Assembly: GCA_016935015.1 (NCBI GenBank)
Contig: JAFGRT010000060.1
Location: forward strand, 1 to 42,083
DNA from: Acidobacteriota bacterium
Lineage (GTDB): Bacteria > Acidobacteriota > JAAYUB01
Direction of reading: 5' to 3'
Length of the DNA: 42,083 bases
The stretch's first letter is position 1. Each line of letters starts with the position of its first letter. Under the pieces are notes generated by a model. That model was not told the DNA's origin. It worked only from the letters and a program-made list of their open reading frames with translations, and searched no databases. Made by a program: the position numbers and the translations under genes. Of this stretch, positions 26,262 through 35,300 are shown in pieces.

Positions 26262-28352
26262 CTACTTCGTCTCGCCCTTGACCCACTGATCCAGCCAGCC
26301 GAGCACGGTCTCATGCCAGAAGATGCTGTTGTGGGGTTTCAACACCCAGTGGTTCTCGTCGGGGAAATAGACCAGCTTGCTGGGGATGCCGCGGCGCTGC
26401 AGCAGGTTGAACGTGGAGAGTCCCTGGGTGTCCACCACCCGGTAGTCCAGGGCGCCGTGGATGACCAGCATGGGCGTCTGCCACTTGTCCACGTACTCCA
26501 CCGGATTGTGCTTGCGATAACCCTCGGGATTGGTCCACGGCGTGCCCATGTGGTCGCGTTCGGGGAACCAGAGCTCCTCGGTGTCGTAGTAGGCCATCCG
26601 CTCGTCCAGGTTGCCGTCGTGGCAGATCAGGGCCTTGAAGCGGTCGGGCCAGTTGCCGGCGATCCAGTTGATCATGTAGCCGCCGTACGAGGCGCCGAGC
26701 GCCCCCACCTTTTCGCCGTCGATCCACGGATACCTGGCCAGGGCCGCCGCCAACCCCTTCTGCAGGTCTTCCAGCGGTTTGCCGCCCCAGTCGCCCTGGA
26801 TGGAATCGGTGAACGCCTGGCCGTAGCCGCTGGAGCCATGGAAATCCACCATCACGGCCGCATACCCGGCACCCGTATAGGCCTGGGGATTCCAGCGGTA
26901 ATGGAAATGATTGCCGAAGGATCCCTGGGGGCCGCCGTGGATGAGGAAGGCCACGGGGTATGTCTTGGCCGGATCGAAATCCACCGGCTTGACGATGTAG
27001 CAGTAAACCGTCTCGTCGTTCCAGCCCTTGAAGGTGAACTGTTCCGGTTCACCCCAGCGAATAGCCGCCACTTTCTCGTCATTGATGGCGGTGATCTTCC
27101 GGATGTCGCTGCCATCGGGTTTCACCGCGTACAGCTCCACCGGTGACGTGAGGTGATCCATGGCGAAGACGATCCGGTCGGCCAGGGCTGTCGGGGAACC
27201 GATGTTCCCGTCCTTGACCACGGTCCTCACCTTGCCGGTGGTCGTGTCGATGGCGAAAAGCGATTGCTGGCCGAGATGGCTGGCCGTGGCGTAGATGGTC
27301 TTGCCGTCGGGGGCCCAGGTGATGGACGACGGCGAGCGATCCCAGTCCTCGGTGAGGATCCGTTCGTCCCCGTCGGGCCAGGCGCGCAGCACGATGCGGT
27401 AACGATCCGCTTCATAAACAGGCGTTTTCATGGCCAGATACGCCAGGGTTTTGCCGTCGGGTGAAAAGACCGGCGCGGTGTCCCATGCGGCGTTCTCGGC
27501 CTGGGGATCCCACAGGTTGGCGGTGGTCAGCTTCTCCGGCGCCCGGGAGGCGTCCACCGGTGCATGGAACAGGTCCCAGTCGGTGGACCAGGCCTCTTCG
27601 CGGCCCACATCCTTAGCGGTGAACACGATACCGGCGCCGTCGGGTGTGAAGGTGAATTCCTCGGTACCGCCGAAGGGCTTGGAGGGACTGTCGGCGTCCA
27701 TGTCGGGCATGACATCCACCGGATCACCGGCCGGTTTGCCTTGATCCAGGGCATGGACGAAAATATGGTAGCGGCGGCCGTCCATCCAGGCGTCCCAGTG
27801 CCGCACGAACAGGCGGTCATAGACCCGGGCCGAGATCTTGTCGTTTTCCCGGGCTTGCAGCTTGTCCACCGTCTCCTGGATGGTGGCCCCGGGAAACACT
27901 TCCAGGGTGTAGGCGATATGTTTGCCGGTGGGCGACACGATCAGGTTGGCCACATCCAGCGGCAGGTCCGTCATCTGCTGCGCCTCGCCGCCGTCGGCGG
28001 GAATACGCCACACCTGGGAAGAGCCCGAGCGGGACGTCAGGAACCAGATGGCTTTCCCGCAGGGAGACCAGACGGGATTGGAGTCGCCGGCCGGATGGGT
28101 GGTCAGCCGCCGTAGGCCGCTGCCGTCGGCGTTCACCAGCCAGAGATCGGTCCGGCCGCGGTCGGCTTCCAGATCGGTGGTGCGCAGCACGAACACGATC
28201 CGGCTGCCGTCGGGCGAGACCTGGGGATTGCCGATGCGGTCCATGGCCATCATGTCGTGCACCGAAAAGGGATGGGTGTCACTCATGGGCATATCTCCAT
28301 ATCCGAGAAATGCAAAAACGAACAGACACAAGGCGTACAAACTCGATCGCAT
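26262..28352 (-). CDS. Exported S9-family prolyl oligopeptidase / acylaminoacyl-peptidase-like
   Basis: A 696-residue peptidase with a signal peptide (MRSSLYALCLFVFAFLGYG) and GAGGAGGT just before the ATG. The N-terminal two-thirds is a WD40/beta-propeller (repeats such as NPQVSPDGSRIVFVLR, NPVWSPCGKAIWFLTS, APVFSPDGKTLAYLAM, SSITWAPDGKTIYATA) that gates substrate size. The C-terminal hydrolase domain has the triad Ser555 in GASYGGYM, Asp636 in HGALDYRV and His668 in DENHWVLK, plus LIHGGPQGSFG for the oxyanion hole. It is the last gene of a run of four minus-strand genes starting near 30.8 kb and ends in a strong terminator. It probably releases dipeptides or acylated residues from peptides in the periplasm. 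Confidence 0.94.
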   Translation of the reverse strand: MRSSLYALCLFVFAFLGYGDMPMSDTHPFSVHDMMAMDRIGNPQVSPDGSRIVFVLRTTDLEADRGRTDLWLVNADGSGLRRLTTHPAGDSNPVWSPCGKAIWFLTSRSGSSQVWRIPADGGEAQQMTDLPLDVANLIVSPTGKHIAYTLEVFPGATIQETVDKLQARENDKISARVYDRLFVRHWDAWMDGRRYHIFVHALDQGKPAGDPVDVMPDMDADSPSKPFGGTEEFTFTPDGAGIVFTAKDVGREEAWSTDWDLFHAPVDASRAPEKLTTANLWDPQAENAAWDTAPVFSPDGKTLAYLAMKTPVYEADRYRIVLRAWPDGDERILTEDWDRSPSSITWAPDGKTIYATASHLGQQSLFAIDTTTGKVRTVVKDGNIGSPTALADRIVFAMDHLTSPVELYAVKPDGSDIRKITAINDEKVAAIRWGEPEQFTFKGWNDETVYCYIVKPVDFDPAKTYPVAFLIHGGPQGSFGNHFHYRWNPQAYTGAGYAAVMVDFHGSSGYGQAFTDSIQGDWGGKPLEDLQKGLAAALARYPWIDGEKVGALGASYGGYMINWIAGNWPDRFKALICHDGNLDERMAYYDTEELWFPERDHMGTPWTNPEGYRKHNPVEYVDKWQTPMLVIHGALDYRVVDTQGLSTFNLLQRRGIPSKLVYFPDENHWVLKPHNSIFWHETVLGWLDQWVKGETK

Positions 28353-28446
28353 ATGACCTCCTCTCGTCGATTAAAAGATTCTTTCCATATCCAGTGCCGC
28401 CGGGCCCGCGCGCCGGTCCAAAAACCGACAGTGCCCGCCGGTCCGA

Positions 28447-29586
28447 TCATTCCGCCAGGTGCCGGGCGAAGGCCTCGGCCATGCTCACGGCAGGGATGAA
28501 GCCCAGGGACCGCAGGGATTGGTCCAGTCCCCGGAAGGTCCGGAAGAGTTTGTCTTCGCGGCAGTTTTCGCCCATGTGCCCAATGCGGATCACCTTACCG
28601 GCCAGGCGGTCAAAGGCGCCGGCCAGCAGGATGTTGTGCCTCCGCAGCAGCTCGTTGCGTATATCCGCCTCGGACAGACCGGCCGGCGGGCAGAACGCCG
28701 TCACCGTATGGGACCAGCCGGCCCGGGGATAGAGTTCCAGGCCCGCCGCCGTCAGCGTCTGCCGCACGGCCTCGCCCAGGCGCCGGTGACGGCCCGGGGC
28801 GTCAGGATCGGCCAGCCGCCGGTCCAGGGCGGCGTCCAGGGCATACAGGTCGGAAACGGGCTGGGTATAGGGGAACCATTTCTGCTCGTACCAGTCCCGC
28901 CACAACGACAGGTCGCCGTAAAACGAGGCGATGGGCCGGCGGCGATCCGCCAGGCGGCGGCGTGCGGCATCACTGAGGCTGATGAGGGTCAGGCCGGGCG
29001 GCGCCGACAGGCATTTCTGGGAGCCGCCCAGGGCCACGTCCACCTGCCAGGCATCGGCGCGGAAGGGTTCGCCGCCAATGGACGAGACGGCGTCCACCAC
29101 GGTCAGGATGCCCCTTGCGTGCAGCCGGGGCGCCAGGTCGGCCACGGGATTGAGTACACCCGACGGTGTTTCGCAATGCACAAGGGTAGCCAGGGTGAAG
29201 TCGTGTTCCTTGTCCAGAAATTCGGCCAGCCGGTCCGGATCCAGCGGCCGGCGGTCGTCGCCGGTGAAAAACACCGGCTCACCACCGTAGATCCGCACAA
29301 AATCAGCAAAACCCCGGCCGAAAATGCCATTGTCCAGGCAGAGGACCCGGTCGCCGGGCTCGATGAGCGACGCGCAGGCGGCCTCCAGGCCCAGGATGCC
29401 CTCGCCGCTGAGGATCAGGACCTCATTGTCGGTCTCGATCAGCCGGGCGAACTTGCGGGCGGCGTGGCGGTAAAACTCGAAAAAATCCGGATCCAGGTCG
29501 GGGTTGAGCAGCGGCCGGGCCATGGCCTGCCGCACCTCTTCATGGACCTCGGTGGGGCCGGGCGTCATCATCAATGGTCGCGGCAA
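28447..29586 (-). CDS. Class V PLP-dependent aminotransferase (serine-pyruvate / alanine-glyoxylate type)
   Basis: A 379-residue cytosolic enzyme that transfers amino groups using pyridoxal phosphate. It opens with LMMTPGPTEVHEEVRQAM, the family start motif TPGPT, and has HCETPSGVLNP, VVDAVSSIGGEPF and the PLP-binding LGGSQKCLSAPPG with Lys191. The chosen start is a TTG at 29584-29586 because AGGAGG lies 4 nt upstream; the next ATG five codons later is too far from that site. The gene is 27 bp after the CpcT-like gene and 94 bp before the S9 peptidase. Substrates (Ala/Ser to glyoxylate/pyruvate, or phosphoserine-like) cannot be resolved. Confidence 0.9.
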   Translation of the reverse strand: MPRPLMMTPGPTEVHEEVRQAMARPLLNPDLDPDFFEFYRHAARKFARLIETDNEVLILSGEGILGLEAACASLIEPGDRVLCLDNGIFGRGFADFVRIYGGEPVFFTGDDRRPLDPDRLAEFLDKEHDFTLATLVHCETPSGVLNPVADLAPRLHARGILTVVDAVSSIGGEPFRADAWQVDVALGGSQKCLSAPPGLTLISLSDAARRRLADRRRPIASFYGDLSLWRDWYEQKWFPYTQPVSDLYALDAALDRRLADPDAPGRHRRLGEAVRQTLTAAGLELYPRAGWSHTVTAFCPPAGLSEADIRNELLRRHNILLAGAFDRLAGKVIRIGHMGENCREDKLFRTFRGLDQSLRSLGFIPAVSMAEAFARHLAE

Positions 29587-29613
29587 ACTCCCTCCTATCC
29601 GGCAGTCGCCTTC

Positions 29614-30279
29614 TCATTCCAGCGGCAAGTCCCTGATTTTCCGGAACACGTAGCCCCCTTTTTCCGCGCCCCAGACCTGATGGCCCTGTTCGTCAAAGCC
29701 GCGGTCCCAGCTCACCATGCCGTCGGCCGTGATGGTGACCTGCGAGGTTGCATAGGTCGCGCCGCGGTGCGTGCTGCGGCAAAGATCGGCCAGGGTGCTG
29801 CCGACAAAAGCGTCCCCGCGGCGGCGCAGGAGAATGGCGCAGCCGTCGCGGGTCTCCAGACGCTCCGGGGACAACTCCGCCAGGAGTTCCGGTTTCTGCC
29901 AGGCCCTCACCAGCTTGACCGGCTGGGGGACTTCGTACACCTGGCTCTCGTAGATATCCCGCCCCACGTGGAGCAGCCGGTAGATCCGCTGACGGTACGG
30001 CTGATCGGGGGTTTCAGCCACGGCCTGCTCCACGTACAACCAGAGGCCATCGGTGCGATCCGGCCAGACGCGGGCCATGACCAGCCGGATGGCGAAATAG
30101 CTGTCGTCGCTCTCGGCCTGGGCCTTGCTGCTGAACTCGCCCGTCATCCAGGCGGCCAGTTGGCGCAAGCCTTCGGGAAAACCGGTCACCGGTGCTTTCG
30201 TCACCGGTTCCTGGCCGGGAATGAAGCCGACCAGCAGGATCAGCCAGCCGGTTATCCAATGTACGCCCTGCCGTTTCAT
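29614..30279 (-). CDS. Exported CpcT/CpeT-family protein
   Basis: A 221-residue protein with a signal peptide (MKRQGVHWITGWLILLVGFI). The mature part is a CpcT/CpeT-type lipocalin-like barrel: LAAWMTGEFSSKAQAESDDS, DGLWLYVEQAVAETPDQPYR, RIYRLLHV, DGCAILLRRRGDAFVGST, RGATYATSQVTITADGMVSW and DRGFDEQGHQVWGAEKGGYV. In cyanobacteria CpcT/CpeT attach bilins to phycobiliproteins, but nothing phototrophic is present here; homologues in heterotrophs have unknown ligands. It is probably cotranscribed with the PNPOx-like gene (61 bp upstream) and the aminotransferase (27 bp downstream). Confidence 0.87.
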   Translation of the reverse strand: MKRQGVHWITGWLILLVGFIPGQEPVTKAPVTGFPEGLRQLAAWMTGEFSSKAQAESDDSYFAIRLVMARVWPDRTDGLWLYVEQAVAETPDQPYRQRIYRLLHVGRDIYESQVYEVPQPVKLVRAWQKPELLAELSPERLETRDGCAILLRRRGDAFVGSTLADLCRSTHRGATYATSQVTITADGMVSWDRGFDEQGHQVWGAEKGGYVFRKIRDLPLE

Positions 30280-30340
30280 GCTTCCGTATCCTTTGCCGTC
30301 GTTCCACCGGGCGGGCCTGTCGCGAACCCGGCGCCGGGAG

Positions 30341-30790
30341 TTATTGCGCCGCCCGGTGACGGGGCCGGTAGACCTGGAACTGGCTGATCGGTCCCTGGCG
30401 CCATTCCACGCGGTCCACCCGGACGCGCAACAGGCAAAAGTTTTCGCTGTCCGGCCCCTCGGGGAAGTACCGGCGCAGGTTGTCTTCGGCGATGGTCCAG
30501 ATGCGCTGCTTTTCCCCGGCCGCCGCCACGATCACTGCCTGGCCGTACACGTTGGCTTCCCGGGTGTAACCCGGTATCTCCAAAAAGGAGAGGCAGATCC
30601 GGGGATTCTGCTCGATCTGCACCACCTTGCGCGACTCGCGGAACGTGACGATCCAGATGTTCAGATCGTCATCCACAAAAGGCGCCACTACACGGCAACT
30701 GGGCTGATCCCCGTCCACGGTGGCCAGGAACGCGTGCTGCCGGGTGGCCTGCAGGAGGGCCGCTACGTCACGTCGAACACTTCGGGTCAT
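30341..30790 (-). CDS. Pyridoxamine-5'-phosphate-oxidase-like flavin protein
   Basis: A 149-residue split-beta-barrel protein of the PNPOx-like group, which binds FMN or F420. The family pattern is visible: HAFLATVDGDQPSCRVVAPF, LNIWIVTFRESRKVVQIEQN, PRICLSFLEI and ANVYGQAVIV. The C-terminal YRPRHRAAQ is short and basic. It most resembles the 'general stress protein 26' subgroup, whose members are mostly uncharacterised; a true pyridoxine oxidase would be longer with a C-terminal RxxPxxxE segment, absent here. The ribosome-binding site is weak. It is the first gene of a four-gene minus-strand run. Confidence 0.85.
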   Translation of the reverse strand: MTRSVRRDVAALLQATRQHAFLATVDGDQPSCRVVAPFVDDDLNIWIVTFRESRKVVQIEQNPRICLSFLEIPGYTREANVYGQAVIVAAAGEKQRIWTIAEDNLRRYFPEGPDSENFCLLRVRVDRVEWRQGPISQFQVYRPRHRAAQ

Positions 30791-30827
30791 GGATGGTGTT
30801 GCCTCTTGAGCGAGATGGAATCACTAT

Positions 30828-30856
30828 AACTTACTGGGGAATGGGAAGAGTGTCAA
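30828..30856 (-). promoter_or_regulatory. Probable promoter of the PNPOx-aminotransferase-S9 run
   Basis: Minus strand: a perfect TTGACA (30851-30856), 17-bp spacer and TAAGTT (30828-30833); an overlapping TATAGT (30823-30828) is a better -10 sequence but gives a 22-bp spacer. The -35 forms the loop of a 6-bp hairpin, AAGAGT/ACTCTT (30846-30851 and 30858-30863). Confidence 0.5.
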
Positions 30857-30975
30857 TACTCTTTTGCACATTTCGCCGCCGGGCAGGCTGTCCCCTCGGC
30901 CACCGCCCCGCCCTTGAAACCGGGATTTTTCCAAGGGCTGTTCGGCGGGCTGTCCGCATTTATCACGCGAAGGGA

Positions 30976-31004
30976 TTGCATTCGCGCCCCACTCGGTGTA
31001 AATT
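30976..31004 (+). promoter_or_regulatory. Weak candidate promoter of the sulfurtransferase gene
   Basis: TTGCAT, 17 bp, TAAATT on the plus strand, 90 bp before the ATG. Three of six and four of six consensus matches only. Nothing else stands out in the 303-bp divergent region apart from this and the opposing promoter. Confidence 0.3.
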
Positions 31005-31093
31005 GCATGACTTGAAGTTCCCGTACCAAGGGATCCGGGACGCACCGCCTGGCGATCCGCTTCACCCCACCTGACCGGCGAGGAGAGGTCGAT

Positions 31094-31915
31094 ATGTACG
31101 AATTTCTGATTTCTGTCCATGATCTGAAAGAAATGCTCGGTGATCCACGCCTGATGGTGGTGGATGTCCGCCACGATCTGTACGATCCCGAGTGGGGCCG
31201 TCACATCTACCGGCGGCAGCGCATCCCCGGCGCCGTTTTTTTGCACATGGACGAAGATCTGGCCGGGCCCATCAGCCTCCCTGCCGGCCGGCACCCCCTG
31301 CCCGCCCCGGAGAAATTCACCACCGTTTTGCGCCGCATCGGCCTGCAACCCTCACAGCAAGTGGTCATTTACGACGATATCTTCGGCGGCATGGCCGGGC
31401 GTCTGTGGTGGATGCTGCAGGCCGCGGGACATCGTGCCGCCGCCTTACTGGACGGCGGCTACACCGCTTGGTTCCAAGCCGGCTACCCGACGGAGGAAGG
31501 CGAGCCACGGCCACCCGAAACGTCCAATTATCCGGCCACATCCCCCTTCGACGGCCAGGTGGAAATCACCCCGGCCAATCACCGGCAGTACCTGCTGGTG
31601 GACACTCGCGCACCGGAACGCTACGCTGGCCTGCAGGAACAACTGGATCCGGTGGCCGGACACATCCCCGGCGCGGTCAACCACTTCTGGAAAGAGAACC
31701 TGGACCAGAACGGCCTGTTTTTACCGGTCGACCAATTGCGCGAGCAGCTGCAGGAATACCGGCAGCCCGTGTTCTACTGCGGCTCGGGCGTCACGTCCTG
31801 CCACAACATCCTCGCCTGGCGTTATGCCGGCCTGACGGGCGAGCTTCTCTATCCCGGCTCGTGGAGCAAGTGGTGCAACAATTATCCGGATCATATTGCC
31901 ACGGAAACATCGTAA
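31094..31915 (+). CDS. Two-domain rhodanese: thiosulfate/3-mercaptopyruvate sulfurtransferase
   Basis: A 273-residue cytoplasmic sulfurtransferase made of an inactive N-terminal and an active C-terminal rhodanese domain. The N-terminal domain has VVDVRHD, IPGAVFLHMDEDL and VVIYDDIFGGMAGRLWWML (no Cys at the active position). The C-terminal domain has LVDTRAPERYAG, HIPGAVNHFW and the loop FYCGSGVTSCHN with persulfide-forming Cys229. CGSGVTS is the pattern of 3-mercaptopyruvate sulfurtransferases (rhodaneses proper have CRKGVT), so the MST activity is preferred. AGGAGAGG lies just upstream of the start. It is followed 44 bp downstream by the S46 peptidase and may be cotranscribed with it. Confidence 0.92.
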   Translation: MYEFLISVHDLKEMLGDPRLMVVDVRHDLYDPEWGRHIYRRQRIPGAVFLHMDEDLAGPISLPAGRHPLPAPEKFTTVLRRIGLQPSQQVVIYDDIFGGMAGRLWWMLQAAGHRAAALLDGGYTAWFQAGYPTEEGEPRPPETSNYPATSPFDGQVEITPANHRQYLLVDTRAPERYAGLQEQLDPVAGHIPGAVNHFWKENLDQNGLFLPVDQLREQLQEYRQPVFYCGSGVTSCHNILAWRYAGLTGELLYPGSWSKWCNNYPDHIATETS

Positions 31916-31959
31916 GCGACTCCCGTTGAGTCGTCCCATCTTTCAGGAGGGTATGTGTC

Positions 31960-34101
31960 ATGAAGCGTCTGATTATCCTGCTTGCCGGCCTGGTTCTCCT
32001 GACCGCCTACCTGCCGGCGGACGAAGGCATGTTCGCCATGAACGAACTGGACCGGCTGGATGCCGCCAAACTCAAAAGCATGGGCCTCGAAATCACCATG
32101 GGCGACGTGACGGACCGGGTGGCCCGCGCCGTGCTGGACCTGGGCGGCGGCTCCGGCTCCTTCGTCTCCCCCGACGGACTCATTGTCACCAATCACCACG
32201 TCGCCTACCGGGCCATCCAGTACAACTCCACCGGCGAAAACAACTACATCGTGGAGGGCTTCTATGCCCCGACCCGCGACAAGGAGCTACCGGCGCCCGG
32301 CTATACCGCCGGCGTGCTGCTGGGCTGGGAGGATGTCACCCAACAGGTCATCGGCAGCCTCACCGCCGTTATGACGGACGAGGAACGCTTCCAGACCATG
32401 GAAAACGCCCAAAAGCGCCTGCAGAAGGAAGTGGAAGCCAAGGAGCCGAACGTCTACACTGAGATCGCTGCCATGTACCAGGGTAAGTATTACCTGCTCT
32501 TCCGCTACCTGCGGCTGCGGGATATCCGCCTGGTCTACGCTCCGCCCGACGCCGTCGGCGAATTCGGTGGCGACATCGACAACTTCGAATGGCCGCGCCA
32601 TACCGGCGACTTCTCCTTCATGCGCGCCTATGTAGGGCCCGATGGCCGGCCGGCCGATTATGCGCCCGAAAACGTCCCGTACCATCCCGAGCACTATCTG
32701 AACGTTTCGCGGCGTTCCCTGGCCGAGAACGATTTCACCATGGTCATCGGCTATCCCGGCTCGACCGATCGCTACCTGACGTCCGGCCAGATCCGGGTGC
32801 TGCTGGAGCGCGAGCTGCCACTGAAGATCAGGCTGTTCCGCGACATCGTGGCCCTGCTCGAGGACATCGGCCGGGCCGATCCCGAAAAGGCGGTCCGGGT
32901 GGCTTCGCTGGCGAAGGGATTGAACAACGCCATCAAGAAATACGAAGGCGATTTCCAGGGCCTGACCCGGGATGACGTCATCACCCGCTTCAGCCGGCGG
33001 GACGTGACGGTCCAGGAATGGATCTCCGGTCAGCCGGCGCGGCAGCATGACGCCGGCCTCATCGCCGACCTGAACCGCATCAACGACCAGCTGGCCGCCA
33101 AACTGGAGTTGCGCACCATTCTCGGTTACCTGCTCCGGTTCGTGAACACCCTCGACGCCGGCCGCACCATCAGCCGCTGGGCCCAGGAAAAGACCAAGCC
33201 GGATCTGGAGCGGGACCCGGCCTACATGGACCGCAACATCCCCGAACTGAAGAACGATCTGCAGACCATGCAGCGCAACCTGCTCTCTGAAAAGGATCTC
33301 AAATTGATGGTTTTCAGCCTGCAGAAGCTGCGGGCGCTACCGGCGGCGCAGCGTTCGGCGGTGGTGCAGAAGTGGTTCGGCGACATGACCCACGAGGAGA
33401 TGGTTGTTCGACTGGATGCCATGATCTCGGGTACGGGCCTGCTGGATGCGGACACCCGCCTCAAGTACTTCGATCTGCCCGCCGGGGAGCTGGCCGAAGT
33501 GGACGATCCATTGCTGGCCTTCGCCGGCGAACTGGGCGTCGAACTGAAACAGCTGCGCGATGAGGCGGACACCCTCAACGCCGCCCTCCAGCGCCTGCAG
33601 CCGCGGTTCATCGATCTGCTGCACGCCTATTCCCGTAATGAGCTCTACCCCGACGCCAACTCCACCATGCGCCTGACCTACGGCAAGGTCACCGGCTATG
33701 CCAAGGATGGCGTCACCTTTACGCCCTTCACCACCCTGGACGGCGCCATTGCCAAGGAGCGCGGCACGCGCCCCTTCGCCAACCCGCCGCGGCTCATCCA
33801 GCTTTACCGGGCCGGGGAATTCGGCGACTACGCCGAACCAAACCTCGGCCACCGGGTGCCCCTGAACTTCCTGAGCGACGTGGACACCACCGGCGGTAAC
33901 TCCGGTTCGCCCACCCTCAACGGCAAAGGTGAGCTCATCGGCCTGCTCTTCGACGGCAACTTCGAGAGCATTTCGTCGGACTATTTCTACAACCCGGCCC
34001 TGACGCGCAGCATCGTGGTGGACGCCCGCTACATGCTCTACATCCTGGACAAATTCTCCCACGCCACGGCGTTGCTGGAGGAGATGACCATCGTCAGGTA
34101 G
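31960..34101 (+). CDS. Exported S46-family dipeptidyl-peptidase (DPP7/DPP11-like)
   Basis: A 713-residue periplasmic exopeptidase that removes dipeptides from peptide N-termini. A signal peptide (MKRLIILLAGLVLLTAYLPA) is preceded by AGGAGGG. The chymotrypsin-fold triad is visible: His79 in GLIVTNHHVAY, Asp217 in HTGDFSFMRAY and Ser648 in TTGGNSGSPTL. The residue 18 after the catalytic Ser, which in this family sets P1 preference (Arg in Asp/Glu-specific DPP11, Gly in DPP7-type), is Gly666, so hydrophobic P1 is predicted. Position 81 is Val where many relatives have Cys. The length fits the family. It is terminated by a strong hairpin at 34124-34163. Confidence 0.94.
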   Translation: MKRLIILLAGLVLLTAYLPADEGMFAMNELDRLDAAKLKSMGLEITMGDVTDRVARAVLDLGGGSGSFVSPDGLIVTNHHVAYRAIQYNSTGENNYIVEGFYAPTRDKELPAPGYTAGVLLGWEDVTQQVIGSLTAVMTDEERFQTMENAQKRLQKEVEAKEPNVYTEIAAMYQGKYYLLFRYLRLRDIRLVYAPPDAVGEFGGDIDNFEWPRHTGDFSFMRAYVGPDGRPADYAPENVPYHPEHYLNVSRRSLAENDFTMVIGYPGSTDRYLTSGQIRVLLERELPLKIRLFRDIVALLEDIGRADPEKAVRVASLAKGLNNAIKKYEGDFQGLTRDDVITRFSRRDVTVQEWISGQPARQHDAGLIADLNRINDQLAAKLELRTILGYLLRFVNTLDAGRTISRWAQEKTKPDLERDPAYMDRNIPELKNDLQTMQRNLLSEKDLKLMVFSLQKLRALPAAQRSAVVQKWFGDMTHEEMVVRLDAMISGTGLLDADTRLKYFDLPAGELAEVDDPLLAFAGELGVELKQLRDEADTLNAALQRLQPRFIDLLHAYSRNELYPDANSTMRLTYGKVTGYAKDGVTFTPFTTLDGAIAKERGTRPFANPPRLIQLYRAGEFGDYAEPNLGHRVPLNFLSDVDTTGGNSGSPTLNGKGELIGLLFDGNFESISSDYFYNPALTRSIVVDARYMLYILDKFSHATALLEEMTIVR

Positions 34102-34123
34102 TCCGCATCGACTCATTGCCATT

Positions 34124-34163
34124 GGCCGGCACTTCCCCTCAGGAGGCGCCGGCCCCTTTTTTT
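34124..34163 (+). terminator. Rho-independent terminator after the S46 peptidase
   Basis: GGCCGGC (34124-34130) pairs with GCCGGCC (34148-34154); the loop contains a smaller CCTC/GAGG stem; a run of seven T follows at 34157-34163. It is 22 bp after the stop codon. Confidence 0.88.
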
Positions 34164-34216
34164 GTATGACGGATATGCCTCCAGGTGGGGATCGGGTAAC
34201 GGTTCCGGAGGGACGT

Positions 34217-35142
34217 TCAGAACTTCCACAGTCCCAGCCGGCGAAGCTCCGGATCCTTGATGGCGGCCTGGATCACCGGGCCGTGATCCATCAGCCAGGG
34301 GCTGGACGAATCGCTCAGGCCCTGATGCCGCAACTCGCCCACCAGCACGACCGCGAGGGCTTCCATGCAGCGAATCCGGGCGGGCCAGTCGGCGGCCGCC
34401 ACCATTTCCGTTACCCGGGTGTGGATCTCCTTTCCCAGCAGCGGCAAGTCGGCCACCGCCCGGTGCATCCACTTGTAAAAGGGGCAGTAGCGCCGGTTGA
34501 GCAGAAAGACCAGCATGATGGCATCGGCGCAGAACCGGGTCTCGGCGTAACGGGCGGCGAACCACTCGCCGCGCTGAACCGAGCGGGGCAGGTTGTACTG
34601 CCCGGACTGGGTCAGGCTGGTGCAGCGTACGGCCAGCTTGTGGCGCCGGACGTCCTCGGGGTAGTAATCCAGCAGCATCCGCCGGCGGCGGCTGAACTCG
34701 CCCGGCTCGTCGACAAACACGGCGCCGTTGGTGACGGCGGCCAGACCCGGCTCGGGCAGGGCCAGCCACTCCCGGTTTGTGCGGGGCGGGCGTTCCAGCC
34801 CCAGGAACCGCCGGTAGAAGGCGCCGATCTCGAACACGCCCACCCGTTCGTCCCGGGCCGCCGTGTCGCGGCGGGGCCTGAAGCCGGCGAAGGAGGATGG
34901 CAGACGGGAGTAGGCCCGGGCCAGGTCCGCTCCCCGGGCGCGTAGTCCTCCGCCGTCAGCCACAGGCAGAAGCCGGGTCCCCAGTCGTGGTCCCGGGAGA
35001 GATCGTCGTCAAAGCCGAAGCACTCCGAGCCGTCACCCACCAGGCCGGCGGCAACGCGGCCCCGCAGATGCGGGAAGGACTCGGCCAGCATGGGCCGGCC
35101 GTATTCCTCGAAATACCGCCTGGCCAGTTCAAGCCCTTTCAT
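34217..35142 (-). pseudogene. DUF4037-domain nucleotidyltransferase-like gene, split by a frameshift
   Basis: The intended protein of about 308 residues is split between two frames. The 5' part (start 35142, GGAGG 8 nt upstream) reads [56 protein letters not shown]; the rest continues in another frame as [46 protein letters not shown] and so on to LRRLGLWKF. Adding one C to the plus-strand CCCC at 34932-34935 restores a continuous frame (...[12 protein letters not shown]...). The N-terminal [16 protein letters not shown] has the acidic motif of a nucleotidyltransferase fold, and the remainder matches DUF4037. It may be a real pseudogene or a homopolymer error; everything else in the gene looks unworn. 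Confidence 0.85.
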
Positions 35143-35300
35143 GTCGCCTGCCTCCCCGGGTAAGGTGCCACCCGGATGATATGCCATGAAAACCGGATTT
35201 TGACACAGATTGCTGCACACCGCAACCTGGCTGAAAGGGATATGACCAGTATATGGTGGATGAAGGAGGTCGGTGTTTCCCGCATTCGGGCGGGAACTAT

